Positions 15,700 through 25,232 of a DNA stretch of 33,712 nt are shown piece by piece. Each line of letters starts with the position of its first letter. Position 1 is the stretch's first letter. Below the pieces are notes generated by a model. It was not told where the DNA came from, searched no databases, and worked only from the letters and a program-made list of their open reading frames with translations. This DNA is from Myxococcales bacterium (GTDB lineage: Bacteria > Myxococcota_A > UBA9042 > JABWCM01): assembly GCA_013360285.1 (NCBI GenBank), contig JABWCM010000122.1, forward strand, positions 1 through 33,712, given 5' to 3'. Made by a program: the position numbers and the translations under genes.

Positions 15700-15981
15700 T
15701 TACTGGCCTAGAATTGTGGTTTGCGGGGGATCGGCCCAAACGCTGGGCACATCATGGATGGCGGGTCCTCCAGCCTCCGTTCCGTGCGGCTGCGGCCTCA
15801 GCGACGGTGTTTCGGTACGAGGCGGCCTTGATGGGTTCGGTTCAACCGACTGCGTTTGAGTTTGAGTCCACGATCGAACCTGCGGATAAAATCTCCATCC
15901 AAGAAAACCAAGACCCGCAACAATCAACACCATGACGGCCAGTTCAAGCAGGTTTGCAGTTTTCTTGGTGGAGTTTTTCAT
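15700..15981 (-). CDS. small single-pass membrane protein, unknown function (93 aa)
   Basis: An ATG with AGGA seven bases upstream opens a short basic N-terminus (MKNSTKKTAN), one clear transmembrane helix (LLELAVMVLIVAGLGFLGW, about residues 11-29) and a Pro/Thr/Gln-rich tail of about 60 residues predicted to be disordered. I recognise no family. It lies 174 bp upstream of the selenoprotein candidate on the same strand and could be the first gene of that operon. Low sequence complexity of the tail limits confidence, but the ribosome binding site and membrane helix argue for a real gene. Confidence 0.6.
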   Translation of the reverse strand: MKNSTKKTANLLELAVMVLIVAGLGFLGWRFYPQVRSWTQTQTQSVEPNPSRPPRTETPSLRPQPHGTEAGGPAIHDVPSVWADPPQTTILGQ

Positions 15982-16437
15982 CTGGGCTTCCTATCGATAA
16001 CGTTTCGATAACCGTCGTTCCAACAACATTTTGTGTAACGACCCCACACGAAGATTGTTCAATCGGCCGCACCGCGAACGGCCGACACCTTATGACAATG
16101 ATCCACTGATGTCCATGATTTGAACGATTTTTGTGATTTGCCAACGGGTCGGAACGGGACATTGATAATTGGGCGACCTAATATGACACCATGCTGCCTG
16201 TCCGAACGGTCATTGTGCTGTTGCGCATCCGCGGCTGTCCTCGTATGCTCCACTACGGTAGTGTCCTGCGAATGGAGTCAAATGTTATTGATGAGAGTGG
16301 TAAGTCAAAACGTGTTAGCCGGGATCGACCATGCCGCCAAACCGCAGCATTTTTGCGCCGCTTTCAACCCACATGGCTCATCGGCATTGGCAGCGAGAGG
16401 GCAGGAACACCCGCGCGTGGCCACAGGACGGTGAGAA
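15982..16437. other. 456-bp divergent intergenic region, no gene seen
   Basis: This region lies between the small membrane protein (-) and the Cys-rich lipoprotein (+), so it should carry both promoters. Short open frames here have biased, Cys- or Arg-rich compositions and no ribosome binding sites. Apart from an 11-bp-spaced direct repeat at 16004-16022, I see no hairpin, tRNA or riboswitch. Confidence 0.5.
16004..16022. repeat. short direct repeat TCGATAAC, two copies 11 bp apart
   Basis: TCGATAAC occurs at 16004-16011 and 16015-16022, one helical turn apart, just upstream of the ribosome binding site of the small membrane protein gene. It could be a regulator site; chance is possible for an 8-bp word. 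Confidence 0.3.
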
Positions 16438-18444
16438 ATGCGGGTTAACGTCCGGATGTATCCGTATTTCATTCTCTCCACGACAACGATTCGGTTCGTT
16501 CTGATCACGAACTTTACGTTCATGGCTGGATGCACCTTTGATTTTGATCTGGATGGCCTGAACTATCCCGACTCCGACACGGGCAAACCTGTAGATGTTA
16601 GCAACGACGCCAACAATGTCGTCACCAACGACGGCTCCAAATTGATAGGCGACGCCGCAAACGGGGGTCTAGCCGACACAATTGATGTCGACACGCCGCA
16701 TTGTGATCTCGATTGCGACATCCGTATCCCCCGTTGTACGAGTGGTGAAACCCGATGCAGCATCAATGACTCGTTCCGTGTCGAACAATGTAATGATAGT
16801 GGAACTTGGATCTCCCTACCCTGTCCGTCAGGATCCATATGCAAATCGGGGGCCTGTACTCGTCTGTCCTGTCTACCGAACAGCCTTCAATGTGACCCAT
16901 TGCGCGAAGACATCGTGTTGACCTGCGACTCCGAAGGGACATGGCAGGTCGAAGAAGTATGTCAAGCCCCGTCGATTTGCTCGGATGGGTTGTGTGTTCC
17001 ACCAGCCGATCCTTGCAGTGAAACCCCGGGGACCTGCTTAGATACCCAGTGGTTTCCATGTGACTCCACCAACGCCGACGACAGCATTGCTTGCGTTTTG
17101 TCACCTTGTACTGTCTCCGGCTGCGCGCCGGTTGCCCGCACATGTAGTACTGACCCCAACCAAAATGTATGCCTGAAAGGCGATTTACGAGGAATCTACC
17201 GCTGCACTCAGGACCAAAACAGCGCGCTCAAAATCGCCGATTGTCCCCCATTCAATATTTGTATGAACGGTGAGTGTGTCTGGCCATCCTGCTCGGAAAA
17301 TCAACCCAATGCCTGTGTCGCCGATGGCAGGTTGCTACGCTGCTCCGAGGGGGGGTTGACCTTGACCCAAACCGAATGTCCGGACACCCAAATCTGCATT
17401 CCAACTCAGTCGGCATCGTGTATTTCTTCGTGTATTGCGCTTCCCGCCGAGAAATTTTGTTCCGGTAACCTGGCAATATCCTGTCCAACCACGCCCGGCA
17501 CAGGGAAAATAACCCAGTGTGAATCGACTTTGAGTTGTGATGCCGGTGAATGCAAAGATCTGCTGCTTTTCGAAAATGCTCCCAAGGGCAAACAACTTAC
17601 CCGGGATATTTACGCAACCCGCCTTTCCAATCCGGACCAACCCTGGCTGGTTGCAGGCCTTCCCGAAGTCGACGAAAGCCAACCGGTGTTTGTGCCGGCG
17701 CTGTCGGTTTTTGCGTATTTTTTTGACGAAGTCATGGAAAACAAAAGCCGCAAAATCGCATTTCGTCCCCTCAGTGATCTCGCCGGTTCCAATACCCCGC
17801 CCCACCCGAGGTTTTTGAGCGAACTACCATTGGCCGACCAACAAAAGTTCGCCATTTCCGCAGACGGCCAATGGCTTGCTCTCGGCGTGATTGTTCCATT
17901 CTCCGGACCACGGATTGGGCTCAGGCCGTTGCTGGGCGGAACTGCGTTATCCATACCGACGACGTTCTATTCAGATCATACGGCACCACACTTTCATCCG
18001 ACGGGGTCGTTGATTTACCTAACGCCATCTGTGGCCGGCATACTGGCAGTTCGTAGCGACCCACAAGATCCACTGGCGACCCCTGAAGTCCTTACACAAA
18101 TAACGCACGCTGTTGATGTTGTTTTGTCACCGGATGAAAAGTTGCTGGCCTACGTCGTCGGCCCGACAGTCCAAAATGATTCCCAGTTGTGGCTTTTCTC
18201 TCTTGCAGATTTGGTCCACTACCAAGTACCGGGAATGACCGAAGCCAAAGACCCCGCTTTTTCGGCAGACAGCGGCTGGCTGTATTTTGCCGGCAAAGCT
18301 GTAGAGGGCGGCAAGGACCTTGATTTGTTTAGGCTGCCGTTGCCTATAAAGTCGAAATTGACCCTATCGGACCCGCAGCTATTTCTCCAATTGCCCGGGA
18401 ACCAAACATCTCCCGCGCTTGTGAACCCGCCAATGTTGAAATAA
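16438..18444 (+). CDS. Cys-rich lipoprotein with C-terminal PD40/TolB-like beta-propeller (668 aa)
   Basis: The ATG at 16438 has AGGACGGTGAG upstream. A hydrophobic N-terminus ends in the lipobox FMAGC (Cys32; an in-frame Met7 is an alternative start), followed by an acidic Asp/Asn linker typical of the lipoproteins in this window. Residues about 85-375 hold repeated Cys-rich modules (for example CSDGLCVPPADPC, CNDSGTWISLPCPSGSIC). The rest contains at least four propeller-type strands: FAISADGQWLAL, PHFHPTGSLIYL, VVLSPDEKLLAYV and PAFSADSGWLYF, the pattern of PD40/WD40-like repeats in TolB-type proteins. A surface-exposed binding protein is likely; no catalytic residues are evident. The 21-bp repeat array begins 12 bp after its stop codon. 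Confidence 0.82.
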   Translation: MRVNVRMYPYFILSTTTIRFVLITNFTFMAGCTFDFDLDGLNYPDSDTGKPVDVSNDANNVVTNDGSKLIGDAANGGLADTIDVDTPHCDLDCDIRIPRCTSGETRCSINDSFRVEQCNDSGTWISLPCPSGSICKSGACTRLSCLPNSLQCDPLREDIVLTCDSEGTWQVEEVCQAPSICSDGLCVPPADPCSETPGTCLDTQWFPCDSTNADDSIACVLSPCTVSGCAPVARTCSTDPNQNVCLKGDLRGIYRCTQDQNSALKIADCPPFNICMNGECVWPSCSENQPNACVADGRLLRCSEGGLTLTQTECPDTQICIPTQSASCISSCIALPAEKFCSGNLAISCPTTPGTGKITQCESTLSCDAGECKDLLLFENAPKGKQLTRDIYATRLSNPDQPWLVAGLPEVDESQPVFVPALSVFAYFFDEVMENKSRKIAFRPLSDLAGSNTPPHPRFLSELPLADQQKFAISADGQWLALGVIVPFSGPRIGLRPLLGGTALSIPTTFYSDHTAPHFHPTGSLIYLTPSVAGILAVRSDPQDPLATPEVLTQITHAVDVVLSPDEKLLAYVVGPTVQNDSQLWLFSLADLVHYQVPGMTEAKDPAFSADSGWLYFAGKAVEGGKDLDLFRLPLPIKSKLTLSDPQLFLQLPGNQTSPALVNPPMLK

Positions 18445-18456
18445 CTTTTAATGCCG

Positions 18457-18792
18457 AAATAATTTATTTCAACCTCAAAATAATTTATTTCAACCTCAAA
18501 ATAATTTATTTCAACCTCAAAATAATTTATTTCAACCTCAAAATAATTTATTTCATTTATTTCAACCTCAAAATAATTTATTTCAACCTCAAAATAATTT
18601 ATTTCAACCTCAAAATAATTTATAACGACAGATTATTATTTATTTAATGCATTAAAAAATTTATTTCACTGTCAAAATAATTTATTTCACTGTCAAAATA
18701 ATTTATTTCACTGTCAAAATAATTTATTTCATTATCGAAATAATTTATTTCACAGTCGACAAAAATCATTTCAGTGTCGAAATAATTTGTTT
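18457..18792. repeat. AT-rich array of about 16 palindromic units with 21-bp period
   Basis: Each unit has a 13-bp core AAATAATTTATTT, a perfect inverted repeat around a central T, plus an 8-bp linker. Cores start at 18457, 18478, 18499, 18520, 18541, 18571, 18592, 18613 (3' half decayed), 18633 and 18654 (decayed), 18675, 18696, 18717, 18738, 18759 (decayed) and 18780 (one mismatch). The first block uses linker CAACCTCA, the second CACTGTCA, then CATTATCG and CACAGTCG-like forms. A 9-bp partial duplication after 18553 breaks the phase once. The cores at 18457 and 18738 extend to a 15-bp palindrome with flanking G and C. The array is far more AT-rich than its surroundings. It lies upstream of the alpha-2-macroglobulin gene; bases 18793-19011 after it hold nothing else I recognise. 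Confidence 0.95.
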
Positions 18793-19011
18793 TCAGCATC
18801 TATTGCGAAGCGGTTTGGAAAAAGCTGAATCACATCGGGAATATGGCGCAGGTTTTTTTCTGGGCAGTGGGGCCAAAAGCATCCGTCCAAGTTCGTTCAG
18901 TTATTTTTTCACAAACTCTCGAAGTGTCTGCGGAACTTTTGGATTTTGCATCGGTCCATCCTCACGGCATTTGTATTTTTTCTGTTTCTCAACACCACCG
19001 AGGATTGCGCC

Positions 19012-22000
19012 ATGAACCGTCCTTTTTGGGGATGTATTCTTTGTGTATTGCTTTTTACAAACCACGCAGACGCCAAATCGCTCCCCGAAACTACATTGGT
19101 CCTAAACAAGACGTGGACCAAAGGCAGTGTTACCGCGTTCAACGTGACCACTGCTGAGTCAACCGATTATTTTTCTGCTGTTTCGGTGGCATCCCAGTGT
19201 GTTGCGGTTTTGCGACAATCTGCAAAGAACTCCGCCGAGGGCTCCGAGTGGCCGTTGGTTGAGTTCGAAACCGATCCCGCCGCAGAAACAACCGTAGCGG
19301 TGGACGTGCCTACACTTCCGAAGGGGTCTTACGAACTCGCGATCACCTGTTTGTCCGCATCCGGTGAATCCAAAGTCACTGAGCACATTCAACTGACCGA
19401 CTCCACGACCATTTATATCGTAACGGACCGTCCACAATACCGACCGGGGCAAACGATTCGGGTGCGATTGTCGGTATTGCGCCCGGCGGACCATCGCCCT
19501 TCACCATCTCAGTCAGTTCAACTGGTTTTGCGCGACCCACGTAAAACCGCGGTGTGGCAACAATCCATTACCACCAATAACGCTGGTTTTGCGATAGCCG
19601 AAATCGGTTTAACCGATGATTTGCTCACCGGAACCTATCGACTGGACGCCAATGTGGGTGCTGAGAAAAAATCTTTGGAAATAGAGATCCGTGCCGAAAA
19701 GAACCCACCGTTTTCGTTAACGACAACGGTCACACCCAATCAGGCAGGAGGTTTGAACGTGTCGGGTACCGCCCGTTATTTTTACGGCGAGCCGGTCTTG
19801 GGGAACGCGACGGTGTATTATCAAGGCGACAACGGTCAGAAACAAGAACTCGTGGTCGACCTGGATTCAAACGGAGGCTTTACTGCAACCATTCCTCGTC
19901 CGATCCAGGATATTACAGACCCTGTTTTGGTGTCGGTTGAGGATGAAGCTGGGCGCCAGAGGTCACAAAACCTGGAATTACCCTCAGATAACCACGATTG
20001 GAGTCTGACGGTACTCCCACAAACCGACAAAATCGGTTCGGGCGCTTCATCTCATCTTACGGTTTGTACGATGAACCAGGCAGGGGTATTGGTGCCGGTA
20101 ATATTGACCATCACGTTACCCGGCCAGGCTACCAAAACATTGTCTTCGCAAGGAATCATCCGTGTACCGTTTGCCGCACCCGCGCCGAGACGTACGCAAA
20201 GCATCCGCTGGGAAACCACTTCATGGACAGTGGAATCGAAAACCATGCAAAAGGACCTACCTCAGTTCACCGACGCCACCACCGATGCCATATTGGGTGC
20301 TTTGGCCGAGTGTGTGCCATATGACGACTGGGCACAAACCAGCAACGAGACCACCAGGCACGTGGTTGTTACCCTTGAGCTGACCGGGCAATCGGTTCGG
20401 GTCCAATCGGTTATGGATGAGCCATTTTTTGACTCGCCGAACTTTTTGACCACGTTCCCTTCCGGCGTACGGGAGTGTGTTGAACGTAAACTGCGGCGGG
20501 TTTCTGCGAAATCATTTAACAAAACAACGGTTTTAATGCGTGTCAGTTTGAGTCCGAAACAAGTTGAAACCGTCGAGCCAACCCAGCAGTGGACCATTCG
20601 TGTACACGCCAAATCCACCGATGGGACCGTCAAAAATACATCGACTCAACTTGAAGTGGTCACAAACAACCCGACGAACATACCGATCCTGGAATCATCA
20701 GTCATCGATCCTGGTGACGAGATTCGACTGCGCCTCTTTAATACCACTGCGCGCCACGCCGTACTTGTGCGCCGTCAGGCAACAATTGCCGCAGGCCCTT
20801 GTGTTGCCGGCGCAGACGGATTTACGGACTGCCGCATTGTTCCTCCCACCGGTGTATGGGGTCTGGCCACAGTAGGAGTTGTGGATACAGCATCTGTCGA
20901 CGATCAAAAAACCACTCAGTTGAACATACATACCAAAACGAGCCTCTTTTTGCGTCCGCAAGTGGTTCACTTAACGATCGATATACCGGAACGAGTTCGG
21001 CCCGGTACTATGCTGTCGTTTCCGGTGCAAGCATCTTTGCCGTCGGGTCAACCGGCTGCCGGCGTGGGCCTTGCGGCATCGATCATCGACGAAGCGGCAC
21101 TGAGTCTGGGGCCGCGGTTTCCGTCGCTGATGGAAGCGTTGGCGGATGCTGAAAGTCAGAAGTTCGACCGGTGGGGCACCACATTCGCTCAGCTTTTGCA
21201 TACGCAGGCGGACAATTCTTCCGCCGCGTTGGCCATGGATGCCATCTTAAATGAACTTCCTACCGAATCCGTGTCTTTATGGGCGAACTCTACTTTGGGT
21301 GAACGTCGAGAAAAGGAACGCAGCAAACTCTCGTCATTGCGGGAACAAGTGTACGCAACACTTACCCAATACCCAGAAGCGTTTGTGAAGGCACAAAAAG
21401 ACGCTCAGATCTGTGATTATACGGTGTCGATGAACGATATTCTTACCCGTGCTGGTCTTGACGAAGGACAACGACACAACGAGTGGTCCCTACCCTATCG
21501 ATTTGAAGACGCTGAACGACTGGACCGTGGATATGTTTGTCCACATGTAGCGCGTCATGTCAGTTACCGAAAACTCGAAAAATTAGCGACGTGGCTCGAC
21601 GCCCTACCCCGCAATCAGCAGAAATTATTGAAAAAAAATCCGACACGAACCTGGGCCATATGGTTGGACCAACAACGAATCCCGACCGGCTTATTCATGG
21701 ACGCTTGGGGTCACCAGGTCACTGTTCGCTACACTGAACAAGGTTTACAGGTTCGAACAGCAGGTGGGGATGGTCGGTTGGATACCCCCGACGACCTGAT
21801 AATAGACGACGTGCTTCAAGAGTCGGTTGGTCATCATGGTTTTGGTGTAGCCGGTTATGGAATGGGCGCCGGCGGCAGTGCGTTTGGAAGCCGAAGTGTT
21901 CGTTCGGTCGCATCCATCATCCACGGCGAATCTGAGCCGGACGCCGTCGCCGCTGTTCGAAAACGTTTTGACGAAACCGTGTTGTGGTCCGCAGACACGT

Positions 22001-24099
22001 GGACCGACGCCTCCGGCCTAGCAACATTGGAAACGACTTTGGCCGATTCGATCACCCGCTGGGCGGTCACATTGGATGCCATGGCTCCCGACGGTTCCGT
22101 CGGTTACGCACAACGCCACGTGGAAACGTTTTTGCCGCAGTTTGTTGACCTGTCGGTACCCGATTATTTAACCGAGGGTGATGTTTATTTGATACCAACC
22201 CAACTCGCCAATTATACCGGGCGTGACCAACGCTGGACGCTGGCCACAGAGTTCGCGGGAACGGTTCTGCCGGTGGGCACCAGGACGGAACCAATCGCCG
22301 TGCAAACCGGTCACGTCGGCGCAACCACGATTGCGGTGCGCGCAGCAAAACCTGGCGTTGGAACGATTCGTGTTCACTTAATAGACGAGAACGGCGACAC
22401 GAAAGACACAATTGAGAAAACAATTCCAGTTGTTGCACCGGGACTTATACAACGAGCGGTCTATTCACTGCCGCGCGCCGGCGACCAGCTTATGTTACAA
22501 TTTTCGGTTCCTCCCAACGCACGACCGGAGACGTTGGGAGGCAAACTTCGGCTATTTCGGGATGCTCTGGATGGAGCGCGCGACGGGTTGGAGGGGTTGT
22601 TGCGGGAACCGAATGGTTGTTTTGAACAGACAAGCAGTACGACGTATCCCAACTTATTGATCTTAAAGCTGTTGGGGTCGCGCGAAGACAAAGCGGAACT
22701 CCGTGCAAAAGCCACGGATTTGGTGGCAAGGGGCTACCAAAAGCTCTTACGTTTTGAAGTCCCAAATGGCGGCTTTTCCTGGTTTGGCGATGCTCCCGCC
22801 AACCGCGTGTTAACTGCCTATGGCCTTGTTGAGTTTGTCGACATGCAAAAAGTCGTCCCCATTGACTCCAGCGTGATCGAACGAACTCAAAAGTGGTTGT
22901 TGTCTCAACAAAACCCCAACGGGTCGTTTTCACCAGACAAAAGTTGGCTTCACGATTGGAGCGCGGTGCAAGGCGAAGTGTCGACGACGGCCTATATTTC
23001 CTGGGCTCTGGCAGAAGCCGGACATCGTGGCACGTCGTTGACCAAGGCGCTGCGATTTCTTGAAACACATCGAAAAGAGATCCAGAACAACCCTTATTTG
23101 TTGGGTCTGTGGGCCCGAGCGGCCACCATTGCCGAAGAGGATGCTTCGTTTCCGCTACAACGTTTGCGTTCGATGACCCAAAAAGAAGGTGGTTTGGCAT
23201 ATGTGCCATCAGTCGGGAAAACGCTGCTCTATGGCAACAATATATCGGCACATGTTGAAGTGACGGCGTTGGCGGCAACAAGTCGGTTTTTGGCAAACGA
23301 ACCCACCATTGCGCACGAACACATCGAGTGGCTGTGGAAAAACCGCCATGCAACATACGGCTGGGGAACAACCCAAGCCACCGTCATGGCACTGCGGGCG
23401 ATGGCCGAAATCGAGCAGGGGCACCAGGAAAACACCGACGAGTCTACAACGATCCTATTGGACGGCCAAAAAGTAGGCACGATGTTATTAACAGGTGACC
23501 AGATACCTACATTTAACTTGGCGGAACTCGCCACAAACCTCACACCGGGTCTACACACTTTGTCGACAACCGCAAAAGCACCGGTCCGGGGAGAAATGAG
23601 ACTGACATGGTTTTCGAAAGAACCGAATGACGCAGTCAACACGGGTCTGGGCGTCGTGATGAGCCTCTCTTATGCCAACAAAACAACTGCAAAAAATGCC
23701 CAATCGTGTCCGGCGGGTACCGAAATTGGGGTACGGATTGGAATCCAAAACCCGACGGATACGACGATTGCAATGCCGACAGTCGTGTTTCCGTTGGCTC
23801 CCGGTTATATCGCCGATTCAGATAGCCTGGCGAAACTTGTCAAATCCGGACTGGCGGAAAAATACGAAAACCACGGTGACCGCGTGGTCCTGTATGTGTC
23901 CTCGTTGGCGGCAAACCAAGCACAAGTGTTTGATTTTAAAGTGGTCTCGCAGGCTTCGGCTATCGTCGTTCAACCCGCGGCGCAAGCTTATGCCTATTAC
24001 GACCCGGACACAGCCGGGGCGTCACGGTCCGAACGAATCGGTTGTACGGCTCAAGATGACAAACTGATATCAACAACCATTACAACGACGACACCGTAA
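19012..24099 (+). CDS. bacterial alpha-2-macroglobulin with thioester motif (1695 aa)
   Basis: Bacterial alpha-2-macroglobulins trap proteases through a bait region and a reactive thioester. The ATG at 19012 has GAGGA eight bases upstream and opens a signal peptide (MNRPFWGCILCVLLFTNHADA), apparently SPase I type, so the protein is soluble and exported; a frame-open ATG at 18946 is less likely. MG-type beta domains follow, including TDRPQYRPGQTIRV (about residue 137). A Gly-rich flexible stretch lies near residues 939-963, just before the A2M block WSADTWTDASGLATLETTLADS (in two halves). The thioester motif is GCFEQ (Cys1203, Gln1206), with the usual following alpha/alpha barrel (SSTTYPNLLILKLL, WLLSQQNPNGSF) and a C-terminal receptor-like domain. 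Its last 20 bp overlap the end of the convergent gene. Partner PBP1C is not in the window. Confidence 0.93.
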   Translation: MNRPFWGCILCVLLFTNHADAKSLPETTLVLNKTWTKGSVTAFNVTTAESTDYFSAVSVASQCVAVLRQSAKNSAEGSEWPLVEFETDPAAETTVAVDVPTLPKGSYELAITCLSASGESKVTEHIQLTDSTTIYIVTDRPQYRPGQTIRVRLSVLRPADHRPSPSQSVQLVLRDPRKTAVWQQSITTNNAGFAIAEIGLTDDLLTGTYRLDANVGAEKKSLEIEIRAEKNPPFSLTTTVTPNQAGGLNVSGTARYFYGEPVLGNATVYYQGDNGQKQELVVDLDSNGGFTATIPRPIQDITDPVLVSVEDEAGRQRSQNLELPSDNHDWSLTVLPQTDKIGSGASSHLTVCTMNQAGVLVPVILTITLPGQATKTLSSQGIIRVPFAAPAPRRTQSIRWETTSWTVESKTMQKDLPQFTDATTDAILGALAECVPYDDWAQTSNETTRHVVVTLELTGQSVRVQSVMDEPFFDSPNFLTTFPSGVRECVERKLRRVSAKSFNKTTVLMRVSLSPKQVETVEPTQQWTIRVHAKSTDGTVKNTSTQLEVVTNNPTNIPILESSVIDPGDEIRLRLFNTTARHAVLVRRQATIAAGPCVAGADGFTDCRIVPPTGVWGLATVGVVDTASVDDQKTTQLNIHTKTSLFLRPQVVHLTIDIPERVRPGTMLSFPVQASLPSGQPAAGVGLAASIIDEAALSLGPRFPSLMEALADAESQKFDRWGTTFAQLLHTQADNSSAALAMDAILNELPTESVSLWANSTLGERREKERSKLSSLREQVYATLTQYPEAFVKAQKDAQICDYTVSMNDILTRAGLDEGQRHNEWSLPYRFEDAERLDRGYVCPHVARHVSYRKLEKLATWLDALPRNQQKLLKKNPTRTWAIWLDQQRIPTGLFMDAWGHQVTVRYTEQGLQVRTAGGDGRLDTPDDLIIDDVLQESVGHHGFGVAGYGMGAGGSAFGSRSVRSVASIIHGESEPDAVAAVRKRFDETVLWSADTWTDASGLATLETTLADSITRWAVTLDAMAPDGSVGYAQRHVETFLPQFVDLSVPDYLTEGDVYLIPTQLANYTGRDQRWTLATEFAGTVLPVGTRTEPIAVQTGHVGATTIAVRAAKPGVGTIRVHLIDENGDTKDTIEKTIPVVAPGLIQRAVYSLPRAGDQLMLQFSVPPNARPETLGGKLRLFRDALDGARDGLEGLLREPNGCFEQTSSTTYPNLLILKLLGSREDKAELRAKATDLVARGYQKLLRFEVPNGGFSWFGDAPANRVLTAYGLVEFVDMQKVVPIDSSVIERTQKWLLSQQNPNGSFSPDKSWLHDWSAVQGEVSTTAYISWALAEAGHRGTSLTKALRFLETHRKEIQNNPYLLGLWARAATIAEEDASFPLQRLRSMTQKEGGLAYVPSVGKTLLYGNNISAHVEVTALAATSRFLANEPTIAHEHIEWLWKNRHATYGWGTTQATVMALRAMAEIEQGHQENTDESTTILLDGQKVGTMLLTGDQIPTFNLAELATNLTPGLHTLSTTAKAPVRGEMRLTWFSKEPNDAVNTGLGVVMSLSYANKTTAKNAQSCPAGTEIGVRIGIQNPTDTTIAMPTVVFPLAPGYIADSDSLAKLVKSGLAEKYENHGDRVVLYVSSLAANQAQVFDFKVVSQASAIVVQPAAQAYAYYDPDTAGASRSERIGCTAQDDKLISTTITTTTP

Positions 24100-24523
24100 T
24101 ACGATATGCGTTGTCGGCTTTTGGATCGGGGGCAAACACGACCGGTACCGGCATCCCTTTGCCCCCTCGTTTGGCGGTCCGTTTGATAAAAACCCGTATG
24201 TTTTGAAGTGTGGATTCTTTCGAGACGTGGGAAAACTCACAGCTATCGTAAAGTGAGTTCCAATCTCCTATTTTTCCATTGATATCCCACCAATAGTGCA
24301 TGTTTTCTTTGGCATTGACATCGGAATGAAGAAGCGCCTCAAACTCATCACGTTTTTCGCCGACAACAATCGTACATATCTTTGTTGCAAGCTCTTTGCC
24401 TTTGGCGATGACGTCGGCCGGCGCCTCGGAGACCACCGGCGGGGTTTGAGCCATAGCGGGCGTCAGAAAAAAGACCGAAAGCATCAAGATCGTCAACCAG
24501 CGTAGACCCGCATTACGTTTCAT
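24080..24523 (-). CDS. small exported protein, unknown function (147 aa)
   Basis: A signal peptide (MKRNAGLRWLTILMLSVFF, cleavage near AMA-QTP) is followed by a mature domain of about 120 residues with no family I recognise. It contains two Cys (KICTIVV and YDSCEFS) that could form a disulfide, and a pattern KRDEFEALLHSDVNA suggestive of an NTF2/SnoaL-like or stress-related domain, which is only a guess. The ATG at 24523 has GGAGA seven bases upstream. Its 3' end overlaps the alpha-2-macroglobulin gene by 20 bp in opposite orientation, so transcription of either gene could affect the other. Confidence 0.75.
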   Translation of the reverse strand: MKRNAGLRWLTILMLSVFFLTPAMAQTPPVVSEAPADVIAKGKELATKICTIVVGEKRDEFEALLHSDVNAKENMHYWWDINGKIGDWNSLYDSCEFSHVSKESTLQNIRVFIKRTAKRGGKGMPVPVVFAPDPKADNAYRITVSSL

Positions 24524-24582
24524 TGTGTACTCTCCATAGGTTCGAGTATTTGTAGCAGTCTTATCAAAACACCAACGGAACT

Positions 24583-24978
24583 TTACGAAATCACCGCAAT
24601 CATGTCGATTTCCACACCCACATCCCGGGGAAGTCGCCGGACTTCAACAGTCGATCGGGCGGGTTTGGCCATGTCCGCAAAATACGAACCATAAACGGCG
24701 TTTACCGTTCCAAAGTCCTGGAGATCTGAAAGGAAAATCGTTGTTTTGACCACGTTGGAAAAATCGGCGCCGGCAGCCTGCAACACCGCCTGGAGGTTTT
24801 GCATCACACGACGGGTTTGTGCTTCGATGTCTCCATCGATGATCTGACCGGATGCCGGATCCAATGCTATTTGTCCGCTGGTAAAAACCAGTCGACCCGC
24901 CGGCGCAACCACTGCTTGGGAATACGGGCCAATCGCCGCCGGAGCGTTTTCCGTAAAGATCACAATTTTGTCTTCCAT
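24583..24978 (-). CDS. ridA: RidA family enamine/imine deaminase (131 aa)
   Basis: RidA hydrolyses reactive 2-aminoacrylate and related enamine/imine intermediates made by PLP enzymes, in the cytoplasm. Length and motifs are those of the trimeric RidA family: IGPYSQAVVA (residues 16-25), TSGQIALDPASG, QNLQAVLQAAGADFSNVVKT, and PARSTVEVRRLPRDVGVEID. Arg108 matches the catalytic arginine (Arg105 of Salmonella RidA) and Glu123 the conserved Glu after it. GAGG lies six bases before the ATG. It is upstream of the small exported protein gene on the same strand (59 bp gap). This call is very secure. Confidence 0.96.
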   Translation of the reverse strand: MEDKIVIFTENAPAAIGPYSQAVVAPAGRLVFTSGQIALDPASGQIIDGDIEAQTRRVMQNLQAVLQAAGADFSNVVKTTIFLSDLQDFGTVNAVYGSYFADMAKPARSTVEVRRLPRDVGVEIDMIAVIS

Positions 24979-25146
24979 GGTTTACCTCATCGTTATTTCA
25001 AAAATCGTAACTCAAGTATGATGAACCACTGCATCATTACCACGAACGCAACCGGATGCAATGGAAAGAGGTGGTCCGTCCAACGTTGGTTCTTTGCACC
25101 CGTCTTTTATACCGATTCATTCATTATGAACGCGGATGCTGTTTTC

Positions 25147-25176
25147 TTGACACATTCAAAGGCCTTGTCTTACCTT
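25147..25176 (+). promoter_or_regulatory. possible sigma-70-type promoter for the SPOR protein gene
   Basis: A perfect -35 TTGACA (25147-25152) is followed after 18 bases by TACCTT, a poor -10. It sits about 55-85 bp before the likely start at 25233. The -10 weakness keeps confidence low. Confidence 0.3.
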
Positions 25177-25232
25177 GCGTCCACCATTGAAACACAATGG
25201 TGAGCTTGATATTGACATTCCGCGGAATTCGT

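Noticed and set aside
16120..16434. Small Cys-rich protein on the plus strand
   Set aside because: It has no ribosome binding site and biased composition, and it ends just before the better-supported lipoprotein start.
18457..18792. CRISPR array
   Set aside because: The unit is 21 bp, the linkers are 8 bp and mostly identical, there are no unique spacers, and no cas genes are nearby.
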